This document shows positions 1-8,438 of a stretch of DNA of 64,000 bases, in pieces. The stretch is from the NCBI GenBank assembly GCA_910578065.1, contig CAJTPB010000002.1, positions 1 to 64,000 of the forward strand, in the 5' to 3' direction. This stretch comes from an uncultured Christensenella sp. Lineage in GTDB: Bacteria; Bacillota; Clostridia; Christensenellales; Borkfalkiaceae. Below the pieces are notes generated by a model. The model ran no database searches. It was not told the origin of the DNA and saw only the letters and a list, made by a program, of their open reading frames with translations. Positions within the stretch are counted from its first letter, which is position 1, and each line of letters begins with the position of its first letter. A program made the translations under genes and the position numbers.

Positions 1-30
1 GGCATTTCGACCTTGAAAAATTTGTATAAT

Positions 31-58
31 AGAAAGATAAATTTCAATTTATCTTTCT
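31..58. other. AT-rich stem-loop at window edge
   Basis: A perfect 11-bp inverted repeat (AGAAAGATAAA / TTTATCTTTCT) follows a TATAAT-like box at 25-30. Its role is unknown; it may belong to a gene or small RNA that lies mostly outside the window. Confidence 0.4.
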
Positions 59-75
59 AAAAGGTTTGTAGTAAA

Positions 76-107
76 AAGCTCTCGAACATATCGTTCGAGA
101 GCTTTTG
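76..107. terminator. intrinsic terminator, bidirectional
   Basis: An 11-bp stem (AGCTCTCGAAC / GTTCGAGAGCT) with a 5-nt loop is flanked by an A run and a T run, so it could stop transcription from either side. The upstream transcript is not in the window. Confidence 0.75.
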
Positions 108-366
108 TCCTTGCTTGAAAGTATAACTCTTAATAATTTAGTTTTTTAATTCCCTATGGGAAGTGCGCTTTTCCCGCTCGGTTTTATTTTGTAAATTATT
201 TTTTCGTATTTTAATGAACCGTTAACCGGTTAAAATTAAGGCGCGTTGCAAAATCGCATTTTTGCATAAGCGTACTCGATTTGCGCAATGCTTTGCGCTT
301 CGTGTCGCGGATCCGAAAAAGTGCGTGCGGCGGTAGAGAGAGTATATAACAAATAAATAAGTCCGC
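108..366. other. intergenic spacer, no gene seen
   Basis: Between the terminator at 76-107 and the stem-loop beyond mnmG I see no convincing coding frame, tRNA or DnaA box cluster. The sequence is AT-rich at first and GC-richer near 240-340. Confidence 0.4.
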
Positions 367-398
367 TCACGGAAATTTATTTAAAAAAATTTCCGTGA
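367..398. repeat. TCACGGAAA stem-loop (copy 1)
   Basis: A 12-bp inverted repeat TCACGGAAATTT / AAATTTCCGTGA sits directly after the mnmG stop. It could help end mnmG transcription, but it lacks a U tract. A close relative with the same outer arms lies at 54123-54160, so this may be a dispersed palindromic element. Confidence 0.5.
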
Positions 399-399
399 A

Positions 400-2262
400 C
401 TATTTCTTCAAACTCAAATACACCATTAAAACGGCGACGTCGGCGGGGTTCACGCCCGAAATGCGTTCCGCCTGCCCTAAATTCAGCGGACGGATCTTTT
501 GCAGTTTTTCGCGCGCTTCCAAACGCAGTCCTTCTATTTTCAGATAATCGAGCTCGGGCGGAAGCGCTTTTTCTTCCATTTTACGCGCCTTTGCAATTTG
601 TTCTTCGTTGCTCTTTAAATATCCCGCATAGCGGATTTCCGTTTCCGCGCTGTCTAATACGTCGGTGGGCGTATCGGTCAAAATGCCCAGCTTTTCGCGC
701 AAGGCGGTAAGGGGAATGCCCCGCCGCAGTAAATCGGCATAGCTTACGCCCCCCGTTAAAGGGGGATAACCGTATTCTTGCACAAGAGCGTCCGCCGCCT
801 TTTGTTCCGCTCTGCCCGCTAAAAACGCAAGCGTTTCTTCCCGATTTTGTTTGCGCGTTAAAAATTTTTCGTACCGTTCTTTTGTCGCAAGTCCGCAGTC
901 GTATCCGATTTGCGTTAAACGGAAGTCTGCGTTATCCTGCCGCAGCGAAAGGCGGAATTCCGCGCGGGAAGTCATCATGCGGTAAGGCTCGTCCGTGCCC
1001 TTTGTTACAAGATCGTCTATTAAAACGCCGATATACGCTTGATCGCGCCGCAGTACGAGGGGGGGTAGATCGCGCAGTTTGAGCGAGGCGTTTAATCCCG
1101 CCATCAACCCTTGCGCCGCCGCTTCTTCGTAGCCGCTTGTGCCGTTGATCTGCCCCGCCGCATAGATCCCTTCGATCTTCTTATATTCGAGGGTGGGGAG
1201 CAAATCGAGCGTATCGATGCAATCGTATTCGATCGCATAGGCATAGCGTACGATTTCGCAATGCTCTAATCCTTCGACCGAGCGGTACATTTGCTTTTGC
1301 AGATCGTGCGGGAGAGAGGTGGAAAGCCCTTGTACGTAAACTTCCGTCGTATCGGCGCCTTCCGGTTCGAGAAAGAGCTGATGCCGTTCTTTATCGCGGA
1401 AGCGCACTACCTTCGTTTCGATAGAGGGGCAGTAACGGGGACCTGTTGAGGAGATCGCGCCGTTGTAAAGGGGGGCGCGGTCTAAATTGTTTAAAATAAT
1501 TTTGTGCGTGTTCGCATTGGTATACGTTAAGTAGCAGGGCGTTTGCTCTGTTGGCACGCGGTCGTTCAAAAAGGAAAAGGGGGTAACGTTTTGTTCGCCC
1601 TCCTGCACGGAAAGGCGGGAATAGTCGACGGTGCGCCCGTCTAAGCGCGCGGGCGTGCCCGTTTTAAAACGGCGTACGGAAAAGCCGAGGTCGATCAAAT
1701 TCTGCGTTAAACGTGTGGCGTTTGCAAAGCCGTTCGGTCCGATTTTTTGCACGGATTCCCCCGTGATCGTTTCCGAATTGAGGTAAACGCCCGTCGCAAG
1801 GATAACGGCGCGGCAATAGAAAATTCCGCCGTACGTTGTTACGACGCCCGTGCACCGCTTACCGTCCGTTAAAATTTCCGCCGCTTCCCCCTGCACGATA
1901 CGCAGATTTTGCGTGTGTTCGAGGGTGCGCTTCATTTGGGTATGGTAGGCGTTTTTATCCGTCTGCGCGCGCAAAGACTGCACCGCCGCGCCCTTTCCCG
2001 CGTTCAGCATGCGAATTTGCAAAGTTGTTTTATCGGCATTCACGCCCATTTCGCCGCCCAGTGCGTCGATCTCCCGCACAAGGTGACCTTTCGCCGTACC
2101 CCCGATAGAAGGATTGCATGGCATAAACCCGATGGCGTCGAGGTTTAAGGTAAGCATTACGGCGGAAAGCCCCGTGCGCGCAAGGGCGAGCGCCGCTTCG
2201 ATTCCCGCGTGCCCCGCTCCCACGATGACCGCGTCGTATTGTCCTTCGGAAAAAGTCGTCAT
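400..2262 (-). CDS. mnmG: tRNA uridine-5-carboxymethylaminomethyl modification enzyme MnmG (GidA)
   Basis: FAD-dependent enzyme that works with MnmE to install the (carboxymethyl)aminomethyl group on the wobble uridine of certain tRNAs. The 620-residue protein has the usual family length, an N-terminal Rossmann FAD motif (VGAGHAGIEAALA), the conserved CNPSIGGTAKGHLVREIDAL block and AAGQINGTSGYEEAAAQG in the centre, and the C-terminal helical domain that contacts MnmE and tRNA. The start has an AGAGGATC ribosome site just after the dnaA terminator. mnmE, the usual neighbour, is not in the window. Identification is secure. Confidence 0.97.
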   Translation of the reverse strand: MTTFSEGQYDAVIVGAGHAGIEAALALARTGLSAVMLTLNLDAIGFMPCNPSIGGTAKGHLVREIDALGGEMGVNADKTTLQIRMLNAGKGAAVQSLRAQTDKNAYHTQMKRTLEHTQNLRIVQGEAAEILTDGKRCTGVVTTYGGIFYCRAVILATGVYLNSETITGESVQKIGPNGFANATRLTQNLIDLGFSVRRFKTGTPARLDGRTVDYSRLSVQEGEQNVTPFSFLNDRVPTEQTPCYLTYTNANTHKIILNNLDRAPLYNGAISSTGPRYCPSIETKVVRFRDKERHQLFLEPEGADTTEVYVQGLSTSLPHDLQKQMYRSVEGLEHCEIVRYAYAIEYDCIDTLDLLPTLEYKKIEGIYAAGQINGTSGYEEAAAQGLMAGLNASLKLRDLPPLVLRRDQAYIGVLIDDLVTKGTDEPYRMMTSRAEFRLSLRQDNADFRLTQIGYDCGLATKERYEKFLTRKQNREETLAFLAGRAEQKAADALVQEYGYPPLTGGVSYADLLRRGIPLTALREKLGILTDTPTDVLDSAETEIRYAGYLKSNEEQIAKARKMEEKALPPELDYLKIEGLRLEAREKLQKIRPLNLGQAERISGVNPADVAVLMVYLSLKK

Positions 2263-2273
2263 ATGATCCTCTG

Positions 2274-2299
2274 AAAAAACCCCGTTGATACGGGGTTTT
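2274..2299 (-). terminator. dnaA intrinsic terminator
   Basis: On the minus strand AAAACCCCGT pairs with ACGGGGTTTT around a 4-nt loop, followed by a T run. It lies in the 40-nt gap between dnaA and mnmG, so mnmG probably depends on read-through or on a promoter inside dnaA. Confidence 0.8.
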
Positions 2300-2302
2300 C
2301 GG

Positions 2303-3652
2303 TTACTGTTTTAAAATAATGCTTTTAATGTCGTTTACGTCTTTGGCGAGCGCGTCGTTTACGCGCAGCAGATCGGCTACTTTATCGCGCGAATAAATGA
2401 CCGTCGCGTGATCTCTTCCGCCCATTTCCTTTCCCACCGAAACGAGGGGAAGGGTAAGCATTTCGCACATTAAGTAGGTGCAGATCTGTCTTGCCCGCAC
2501 CAATTCCTGCCGCTTGTTTTTGCCCAGAAGATCCGCCTTGGTAATGGAATAATAAGAACAAGTGGCGCGGATCACCGAATCGGGCGTTACCGCTTCCTGT
2601 TCGTCGCGGTTGATCGATTCTTGCAAGGCGATCGCGGCGAGCGAAAGGGAAATCGGCTTTTCGTGCAGTTTGCTTGCAAAGATCACCGTGTTCAGTCTTC
2701 CTTCCAGCGTGCGCACGTTGTTATCCGAATTTTTTACGAGAAAGGCAAGCACTTCGTCGGGAACGACGCATTTCTTTTCCAGCGCTTTGCGCTTTAAAAT
2801 GGCGATCTTCGTTTCCAAATCGGGCGGTTGAATGTCTGCGATCAATCCCCCTTCGAAGCGGGTTCTAAGCCTTTCTTCCAGCGTTGCAATGTCTTTTGCG
2901 GGGCAGTCGGAAGAAATAACGATCTGCTTATTTTGCGCGAACAGTTCGTTAAAGGTGTGAAAGAACGCTTCTTGCACGCCGTATTTGCCCGCCCAAAACT
3001 GAATGTCGTCTATGATCAGCACGTCGACATTGCGGTAGCGGTTGCGGAAGCGCGCTTCGTTATCCCGCCCCGCGCTCTTTTTGGCGTACATGCTGTCTAC
3101 GTATTCGTTTAAAAATTTTTCGCTCGTCGTATAAAGCACTTTTAAAGAGGGCTTCTTCGTCATGATCTCGTTGGCGATCGCTTGCATCAAGTGCGTTTTG
3201 CCCAGCCCCGTGCCCCCGTAAATGTAAAGGGGATTAAAGTTTTCGCCGGGGGCTTCGGCAACCGATTTCGCCGCCGCGAATACGAATTTGTTGGAAGAGC
3301 CGACCACGAACGAATCGAAAGTGAACCGCTTGTCGAGGGCGACGGCTTCCGTTTCTTCCAAAGCGTCGGACTCTTCGCGCAGGGTGTATTCTTCGCTTCC
3401 GTCAACGACGATCACAAAGTCGGAAAGCCCTACCTCTGCGGTGGAAATCGCTTCGCGCAGTTTTTCGGAATTGCTTTTATAAAGCGTTTTCGCCGCCATT
3501 TCCGTTTCCGCTTGCAGCACGATTTTTTTGTTTACCACGTCTACGGGAACAAGCCCTTCGATATACGCGCTGTACGTAATGGGATTAACAAGCGTTTTCG
3601 CCCGCTCTTTGATTTTATTCCATAAAAATTCAAACTGTGCTTTTTCCGTCAT
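2303..3652 (-). CDS. dnaA: chromosomal replication initiator DnaA
   Basis: AAA+ ATPase that binds DnaA boxes and opens oriC. Domain I (about residues 1-75) interacts with other replication factors; the linker domain II is short and acidic. The AAA+ core has Walker A GGTGLGKTH and Walker B LIIDDIQF, and the C-terminal helix-turn-helix carries the signature GGRDHATVIYS. Length (449 aa) is normal. The start has an AGAGGA-type ribosome site. Organisation is unusual: dnaN is not next to it, recF runs divergently, and mnmG follows. No cluster of TTATNCACA boxes was found nearby. Confidence 0.97.
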   Translation of the reverse strand: MTEKAQFEFLWNKIKERAKTLVNPITYSAYIEGLVPVDVVNKKIVLQAETEMAAKTLYKSNSEKLREAISTAEVGLSDFVIVVDGSEEYTLREESDALEETEAVALDKRFTFDSFVVGSSNKFVFAAAKSVAEAPGENFNPLYIYGGTGLGKTHLMQAIANEIMTKKPSLKVLYTTSEKFLNEYVDSMYAKKSAGRDNEARFRNRYRNVDVLIIDDIQFWAGKYGVQEAFFHTFNELFAQNKQIVISSDCPAKDIATLEERLRTRFEGGLIADIQPPDLETKIAILKRKALEKKCVVPDEVLAFLVKNSDNNVRTLEGRLNTVIFASKLHEKPISLSLAAIALQESINRDEQEAVTPDSVIRATCSYYSITKADLLGKNKRQELVRARQICTYLMCEMLTLPLVSVGKEMGGRDHATVIYSRDKVADLLRVNDALAKDVNDIKSIILKQ

Positions 3653-3759
3653 TTTTTCCTCTGAAACGCTTTCTCTTTTCTCTTATTTTTGGTATAATAC
3701 TTCTTGAATATAGCACAAAATCGTGAAAAAAGAAAGTGTTTTTGCGGAATTTCGGTTAA
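3653..3759. promoter_or_regulatory. divergent dnaA-recF promoter region
   Basis: This 107-nt spacer must hold the starts of both transcripts. A TATAAT box at 3692-3697 reads toward recF, but its -35 is poor. Minus-strand TATATT/TATTAT candidates exist for dnaA, also without a good -35. No DnaA box was recognised. Confidence 0.4.
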
Positions 3760-4845
3760 ATGGTTATAAAAAAATTATCCCTTCACAATTTCAGAAATTA
3801 CGAGGACGAACGCTTTGCTTTTACGGACGGCGTAAACGTTTTGTTCGGCAAAAACGCGCAGGGCAAAACCAACTGTGCGGAGGCGGTGTTTTACCTTTGC
3901 ACCGGTTCTTCGCTACGGATTCGGCACGAAAAGCAGTTGATCCGCCGCGGGCAGGAATGCGCTTGCATCCGCGCCGAGGCGCAAAGCCGATACGGCACCG
4001 TGGTGTTGGAAGCGGATATATACGAAAACAGGCGGGAAATTCGCGTAAACGGCAATAAGATCGCCCGCGCGGTCGATCTGCTCGGCAATATGAACAGCGT
4101 ATTCTTTTCGCCGGGGGAACTGCGCCTGATCCAAGACGGGCCGGACGAGCGGCGCAGATTTTTAAACCTTTCCATTTCGCAAACTTCCCGTTCGTACTGT
4201 ACCGCGCTGCTGCGGTATAACAAAATACTCGATCAGCGCAACAATCTGTTAAAAAACCGCGACGCTTCGCTGGTGCTGGAAACGCTTCCCGTGTGGGACG
4301 AGCAGCTTGCCCGCTATGCGGCGGTGATCGTTCGGCACAGGGGGGAATTTCTTTCGCTGCTTTCCCCGCTCGCGCAGGAAGCGCACGCGTATTTGACGGA
4401 CGGCGCGGAAACGCTTTCCCTTTCCACCGAAAAAGATTACGGAACAAGCGAAGAGGAGATCGCCGCCCGCCTTTTGCGCGAGTTGGAAAACGCGTACGAG
4501 CGGGATATCCGTTTGGGATACACCACGGTAGGACCGCACCGCGACGACATCCGCATTTTTTTAGACGGCGCAGAGGCGAAGGGATTTGCTTCGCAGGGGC
4601 AAACGCGCACGGCGGCGCTCTCGTTAAAACTTGCCGAGGTGGAAATTTTTAAGCGCCTTTCGGGGGAAGCGCCCGTGCTGATTTTAGACGACGTTATGAG
4701 CGAGTTGGATTTGCCCCGCCGCAAAAAGCTGCTTTCCAAAGTAAACGGGTTGCAGTGCATATTAACGTGCACGCATGCCGAGCGCGTGTTATACGGCACG
4801 GAAACGAATAAAATCCGCATTCAAGCGGGCAAAATCGTATTGTGA
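3760..4845 (+). CDS. recF: DNA replication and repair protein RecF
   Basis: SMC-like ATPase that loads RecA at gaps with RecO and RecR. The 361-residue protein has Walker A (GKNAQGKTN), the ABC-type region QGQTRTAALSLKLAE and Walker B with D-loop (LILDDVMSELD). Length is normal. No strong Shine-Dalgarno precedes the ATG; the start is set by the family N-terminus (MVIKKLSLHNFRNY). It is divergent from dnaA rather than downstream of dnaN. A decayed copy of its last 40 or so codons lies at about 5574-5704. Confidence 0.96.
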   Translation: MVIKKLSLHNFRNYEDERFAFTDGVNVLFGKNAQGKTNCAEAVFYLCTGSSLRIRHEKQLIRRGQECACIRAEAQSRYGTVVLEADIYENRREIRVNGNKIARAVDLLGNMNSVFFSPGELRLIQDGPDERRRFLNLSISQTSRSYCTALLRYNKILDQRNNLLKNRDASLVLETLPVWDEQLARYAAVIVRHRGEFLSLLSPLAQEAHAYLTDGAETLSLSTEKDYGTSEEEIAARLLRELENAYERDIRLGYTTVGPHRDDIRIFLDGAEAKGFASQGQTRTAALSLKLAEVEIFKRLSGEAPVLILDDVMSELDLPRRKKLLSKVNGLQCILTCTHAERVLYGTETNKIRIQAGKIVL

Positions 4846-4871
4846 AATGGGATTGGATTTACCCCGCCGAC

Positions 4872-4912
4872 AAAAACAGCGATAGAACTTTCGGTTTTAT
4901 CGCTGTTTTTTT
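4872..4912 (+). terminator. recF terminator
   Basis: AAAACAGCGATA pairs with TATCGCTGTTTT around a 14-nt loop and is followed by a T run, 27 nt after the recF stop. Confidence 0.85.
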
Positions 4913-5013
4913 ATGTCTAAAAAGCAACTGTTTGGCGGAGAGCACAAGCGGCGCGCTTGCATAATCGGCTTATCGGTTATAACGCCGAAATTCTTTTTGA
5001 TATGGTTATATAA

Positions 5014-5042
5014 TTGAATAAAAAGTTTTTTTGTGATATAAT
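5014..5042 (+). promoter_or_regulatory. promoter of the 5072 gene
   Basis: TTGAAT, a 17-nt spacer, then TATAAT. A transcript from here would start near 5049 and reach the GGAGA ribosome site and the ATG at 5072. Confidence 0.75.
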
Positions 5043-5071
5043 TATTTTATAAAATTTGGAGATAATATCGA

Positions 5072-5562
5072 ATGTCCGATTGTTATTCAGACCCGTATCA
5101 AAACGATTACAAAGCTTGGCTGCTTGGCGGAATATTTCTTCTGGTTATATTTTGGCATTTTTCGGCGTCGGCTGCTATCTGCTTGCAAGGCAAATTCAAG
5201 CGACTCGGTATATGGCAGTTGAGTCGGTGGTTGTTGATCACAGAATTATTTACGAAAACGACCCCGACAATCATTTCGGTACTCATTCCAAGCGACCTAC
5301 TTATTACGATATCGTCGAATACGAAATCGCCGAAAAAAAATATAGAAAAACCGCCGACACACCCTCTTCCGTCGATACCCCGTCCGACGACATCGGAAAA
5401 ATCATTACGATTTACGTAAACCGCGAAGATCCGACAGACGTCGTTTTCAAAAATTCAACGCATATATTATTGACTACGTTATGTCTGATTTTTCCCGCAG
5501 GGGGATTCGTTGGTGTCGGCTTTATGTTCCGTAAAGCGTATCAAATTAAAAAAGACGATTAA
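5072..5562 (+). pseudogene. DUF3592-like two-TM protein, apparently frameshifted
   Basis: The ATG at 5072 has a GGAGA ribosome site and a good promoter. It encodes a polar N-terminus leading into the hydrophobic run KAWLLGGIFLL, but this frame then degrades. From about 5143 another frame continues the TM segment (GYILAFFGVGCYLLARQ), a soluble middle (EYEIAEKKYRKTAD, IITIYVNREDPTDVVF) and a second TM near the end, which resembles DUF3592 proteins. The two frames join if one base is gained or lost near 5140-5152. The alternative is a 168-aa ORF from TTG 5056 without a ribosome site. Recent frameshift, programmed shift or assembly error cannot be separated here. Confidence 0.55.
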
Positions 5563-5573
5563 AATTCGCTTTA

Positions 5574-5704
5574 CGGTTCTGCCGCTCCGCCGCAAAAAGC
5601 AGTTCTCCGAAGTGAACGGGTTGCAGTATATACCGATATGCATGCCGAGCGCGCATGATACGTCGCGGAAGCGAATAAAATTCGCAGTTAAGGGGGCACA
5701 ATAG
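5574..5704 (+). pseudogene. decayed copy of the recF 3' end
   Basis: Translation gives LRRKKQFSEVNGLQ and RKRIKFAVKGA, aligning with the RecF C-terminus PRRKKLLSKVNGLQ and TNKIRIQAGKI. The DNA match is colinear with recF from about 4710 to 4845 but has several indels and substitutions. It has no start signal and cannot be functional RecF. It sits just beyond the frameshifted DUF3592-like gene, so that gene is bracketed by recF and a recF remnant. Confidence 0.8.
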
Positions 5705-5767
5705 AAATATGAAAGCGCATCTTAATAGGATAAACGGAAAAATACCGCGTTGCTACGGGGAAAGAAG

Positions 5768-6598
5768 ATGAGGGCGGATCTGCACATGCACTCCGTCTGT
5801 TCGGACGGCGCGCTTGCCCCTGCGGAACTCGTATTCCGCGTTTCGCAAACGCCCGTGCGCCTGTTTTCGCTTACCGATCACGACGGCATGACGGGCATTT
5901 CCGAAGCCGCCGCGGCGGCGGAGCGGTACGGCTTGCGCTTTGTTTCCGGGTGGGAAATCTCTTCGTACGAAGGGGATACCAAAGTGCACGTGCTCGGTTA
6001 CGGCTGTCGGGCGGATTCGTGCTACCGCGATTTTTTGGCGGAGAGAATGCGGGGCGCCATGCTTCGCGCAAAAGAGATGATCGAAAAGGCGAACGCCTTG
6101 TTAAAAACCAACGTAACCGTAAAAGACGCGGAGGGGGAGCGCAGAAAAAAGAATACCCCTTTGCACGCCATGCACGTTGCGCGCGCGTTCGGTAAAAAGT
6201 TAAACCGCCGCGCGGGAGACGTTTACCGCGCATATTTCGATAAAGGCTGCCCCGCGTTTTCCGCGCAGTGCCGCCCCGATCCCCTTCGCGCGATCGAGGT
6301 GATCCATGCCTGCGGGGGGATCGCCGTGCTTGCCCACCCCGGGCGCATCGCGCTTGATTTTTCCGAAAGGGAATCGCTGATGCGATCGCTTGCGGAACGG
6401 GGATTAAACGGTATAGAATGCGTGTATACAACGCATACTGCAAAGGAAACGGAATACTTTACGGCGTTCGCCCGCGCGCGAAACATGCTCGTTACGGGCG
6501 GTTCGGATTTTCACGCGGACGACGGGGAACGCTTTATCGGGTTGCCGCCCTTTCAAGCGGACGGCGCGCTGTTAAACGCGTTAAAAGTTTTCCCGTAA
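5768..6598 (+). CDS. PHP-domain phosphoesterase (TrpH/YciV-like)
   Basis: Predicted metal-dependent phosphatase of the polymerase-and-histidinol-phosphatase fold. Some relatives hydrolyse 3',5'-nucleoside bisphosphates or 5' ends of RNA, but the substrate here is unproven. Motif I DLHMHSVCSDG, motif II LTDHDGMTG, a GWEISSYEG segment, a central IAVLAHPGR and a late GGSDFHADD provide the metal ligands. The ATG at 5768 with GGGGAAAG upstream is preferred over an in-frame TTG at 5750. It ends 23 nt before the VanW gene and is probably co-transcribed with it. Confidence 0.85.
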   Translation: MRADLHMHSVCSDGALAPAELVFRVSQTPVRLFSLTDHDGMTGISEAAAAAERYGLRFVSGWEISSYEGDTKVHVLGYGCRADSCYRDFLAERMRGAMLRAKEMIEKANALLKTNVTVKDAEGERRKKNTPLHAMHVARAFGKKLNRRAGDVYRAYFDKGCPAFSAQCRPDPLRAIEVIHACGGIAVLAHPGRIALDFSERESLMRSLAERGLNGIECVYTTHTAKETEYFTAFARARNMLVTGGSDFHADDGERFIGLPPFQADGALLNALKVFP

Positions 6599-6621
6599 AT
6601 TTCCGTTTTACGGAGGGATTT

Positions 6622-7848
6622 ATGTCGTCGGCGAAATCGTTTTTTACGCTCCTCCTTGCGGGGAGCGTTTGTCTTTTTTCGGGGTGCGCGTCCGCGCGAG
6701 TGCCGCAAAACGTAACGGTAAACGGGGTGCACGTAGGGGGTATGGAATACGCGGCGGCGGAACGCGCCGTGCGCAGCCGAATTGCGGAAACGCTGCTTCC
6801 GCTTACCGTAAAAACGCCCGTAAAAGATTATACGGTGGGCTATCCCGAACTGTCGTTTCAAGACGACGTGCGCGCTCTTTTGCGCGGGGCAAGGGCGGGC
6901 GACGAGCTTACCGCTTCGGTGAGGCGCACGTGGGCGGATATGGAATCGTTTGCGGAAGAAGTATGTAAAGAGAACGCGCGAAATGGGGTAAACGCGCAAG
7001 TTACCTTTACCGAACAAGGGTTTACGTACACGCCCGAGGTAAAGGGAACGTACTGCGATTACAGCCTTTTTATCCAACAGATCGCCGCCGCGCTGAACGA
7101 GGGGAAAGCGGAAGTTACATTGCCGTGCGGGGAATACGATCCCGAATTGACCGAAGCGGAACTGCGCGCGCGCACCGCGCCTCTGTCTTCTTTTGCAACC
7201 TATTACGACGGCAAAAACGCGCCCCGCGCGCACAACGTGCGTTTGGCGGCTTCCCGCATATGCCGCACGGTTTTGCAGCCGAACGAGGAATTTTCGTTTA
7301 ATCAAACGGTGGGGCTTAGAACGGAGGCGAACGGCTTTCAAATTGCAACGGTCATTCAAAACGGACAATTTGCAGAAGGGATCGGGGGCGGCGTATGCCA
7401 AACGAGCACCACGCTGTTCAACGCCGCGCTGCTTGCCGGCATGAAGATCACCGAAAGCCGCGCGCATTCCCTTTCCGTTTCGTACGTAAAGCCCTCGCTC
7501 GACGCGATGGTTTCCGAATTCAGCGATTTGAAATTCGTAAACCCGTATGCCTTTCCCGTATATATTTTATCCCGCGCGGAAGGGGACGAGATCGCGTTCG
7601 AATTTTACGGAAAGCCGGACGGAAAGACTTACCGCACCGAAAGCGTTACGCTGATGAAGATGCCGCCGCCCCCCGCGCAGATCGTAGAAGGAGAAGAGGA
7701 AAAACTGATCCGCGCCGAAAAGGCGGGGCTTGCAAGCGAAAGCTATCTTTTAACGTACGGCGAAGACGGAACGCTTTTATCGCGCGAGCGCATCCGCAAA
7801 GATTCGTATGCGGCGGTGCAGGGAATCTATCAGATAATTCCCGAATAA
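6622..7848 (+). CDS. VanW family lipoprotein
   Basis: 408-residue exported protein. A lipoprotein signal peptide ends in LFSGC, placing it at the outer face of the membrane. A peptidoglycan-binding-like region (about residues 30-180) precedes the VanW domain, recognisable by FNQTVGLRTEANGF and EGIGGGVCQTSTTLFNAALLAG. VanW proteins accompany some glycopeptide-resistance clusters, but most are chromosomal with unknown cell-wall roles. No van genes are nearby. The ATG at 6622 has a GGAGGG ribosome site; a longer in-frame ORF overlaps the PHP gene and is not credible. Confidence 0.88.
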   Translation: MSSAKSFFTLLLAGSVCLFSGCASARVPQNVTVNGVHVGGMEYAAAERAVRSRIAETLLPLTVKTPVKDYTVGYPELSFQDDVRALLRGARAGDELTASVRRTWADMESFAEEVCKENARNGVNAQVTFTEQGFTYTPEVKGTYCDYSLFIQQIAAALNEGKAEVTLPCGEYDPELTEAELRARTAPLSSFATYYDGKNAPRAHNVRLAASRICRTVLQPNEEFSFNQTVGLRTEANGFQIATVIQNGQFAEGIGGGVCQTSTTLFNAALLAGMKITESRAHSLSVSYVKPSLDAMVSEFSDLKFVNPYAFPVYILSRAEGDEIAFEFYGKPDGKTYRTESVTLMKMPPPPAQIVEGEEEKLIRAEKAGLASESYLLTYGEDGTLLSRERIRKDSYAAVQGIYQIIPE

Positions 7849-7881
7849 ACGTAAAATTCCTGAAAAAGGGTAAAAAAACGG

Positions 7882-7910
7882 TTGCTTTTTCAAAAAAATT
7901 CGGGTATAAT
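7882..7910 (+). promoter_or_regulatory. rplS promoter
   Basis: TTGCTT, 17 nt, TATAAT. It gives a leader of about 65 nt before rplS and explains expression independent of the VanW gene. Confidence 0.8.
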
Positions 7911-7981
7911 ACCAAAGTGACTTCGGGCGCTCCTCTGCCGAAATTCGGGAATGAACGCCGCGTAATATGGAGGTAAAGTCA

Positions 7982-8326
7982 ATGAAAGGATTGATCGAAG
8001 CGATCGAAGCCGAGGGCTTGAAGGAAAACGTTCCTCAGTTCAACGTCGGCGACACCGTGAAAGTCGGCTACCGCATTATCGAAGGCGGCAAGGAAAGAGT
8101 TCAGAATTTCGAGGGCGTCGTAATCGCGAAGAAAAACGGCGGCATCCGCGAAACGTTCACCGTAAGACGTTTGTCTTTCGGCGTGGGCGTAGAACGTTGT
8201 TTCCCCCTGCATTCCCCTAAGGTAGCTTACGTAACCGTTGTAAGAGCGGGTAAGGTAAGAAGAGCGAAACTCTACTATCTCAGAGGGCTTACGGGTAAAG
8301 CGGCGAAAATCAAAGAAGTAAAATAA
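7982..8326 (+). CDS. rplS: 50S ribosomal protein L19
   Basis: 114-residue L19, a protein at the 30S-50S interface. Family blocks FNVGDTVKVGYRIIEGGKERVQ, in part, and FTVRRLSFGVGVER and RRAKLYYLRGLTGKAAKIKE are present. The ATG at 7982 is 8 nt after GGAGG; an upstream in-frame ATG at 7967 overlaps that ribosome site. It stands alone with its own promoter and terminator rather than in the usual rpsP-rimM-trmD-rplS operon. Confidence 0.96.
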   Translation: MKGLIEAIEAEGLKENVPQFNVGDTVKVGYRIIEGGKERVQNFEGVVIAKKNGGIRETFTVRRLSFGVGVERCFPLHSPKVAYVTVVRAGKVRRAKLYYLRGLTGKAAKIKEVK

Positions 8327-8346
8327 TCGCGTTTTGCGGTTAAAAG

Positions 8347-8383
8347 AACAGCCTGTCAAAAGTCGGTGACGGGCTGTTTTTTT
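8347..8383 (+). terminator. rplS terminator
   Basis: AACAGCCTGTC pairs with GACGGGCTGTT, with one mismatch possible, followed by a T run. Confidence 0.8.
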
Positions 8384-8438
8384 ATGCTTTTCGGCAATTT
8401 TTTCGGGAAAATATTTTATGAAAAGGGCGGAAAATCCG

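Noticed and set aside
1..400. Possible oriC near mnmG and dnaA
   Set aside because: No DnaA boxes or AT-rich 13-mers were found in this stretch or in the dnaA-recF spacer.
3821..4447. Several long antisense frames inside recF and other genes
   Set aside because: They are shadows caused by codon use of the real gene, with no ribosome sites or recognisable domains.
6418..6621. Long N-terminal extension of the VanW gene
   Set aside because: It lies inside the PHP gene in another frame; the lipoprotein signal and GGAGGG site mark the start at 6622.
6622..7848. Vancomycin resistance locus
   Set aside because: VanW-domain proteins are common chromosomal genes; vanHAX and vanRS homologues are absent, and ddl alone is housekeeping.
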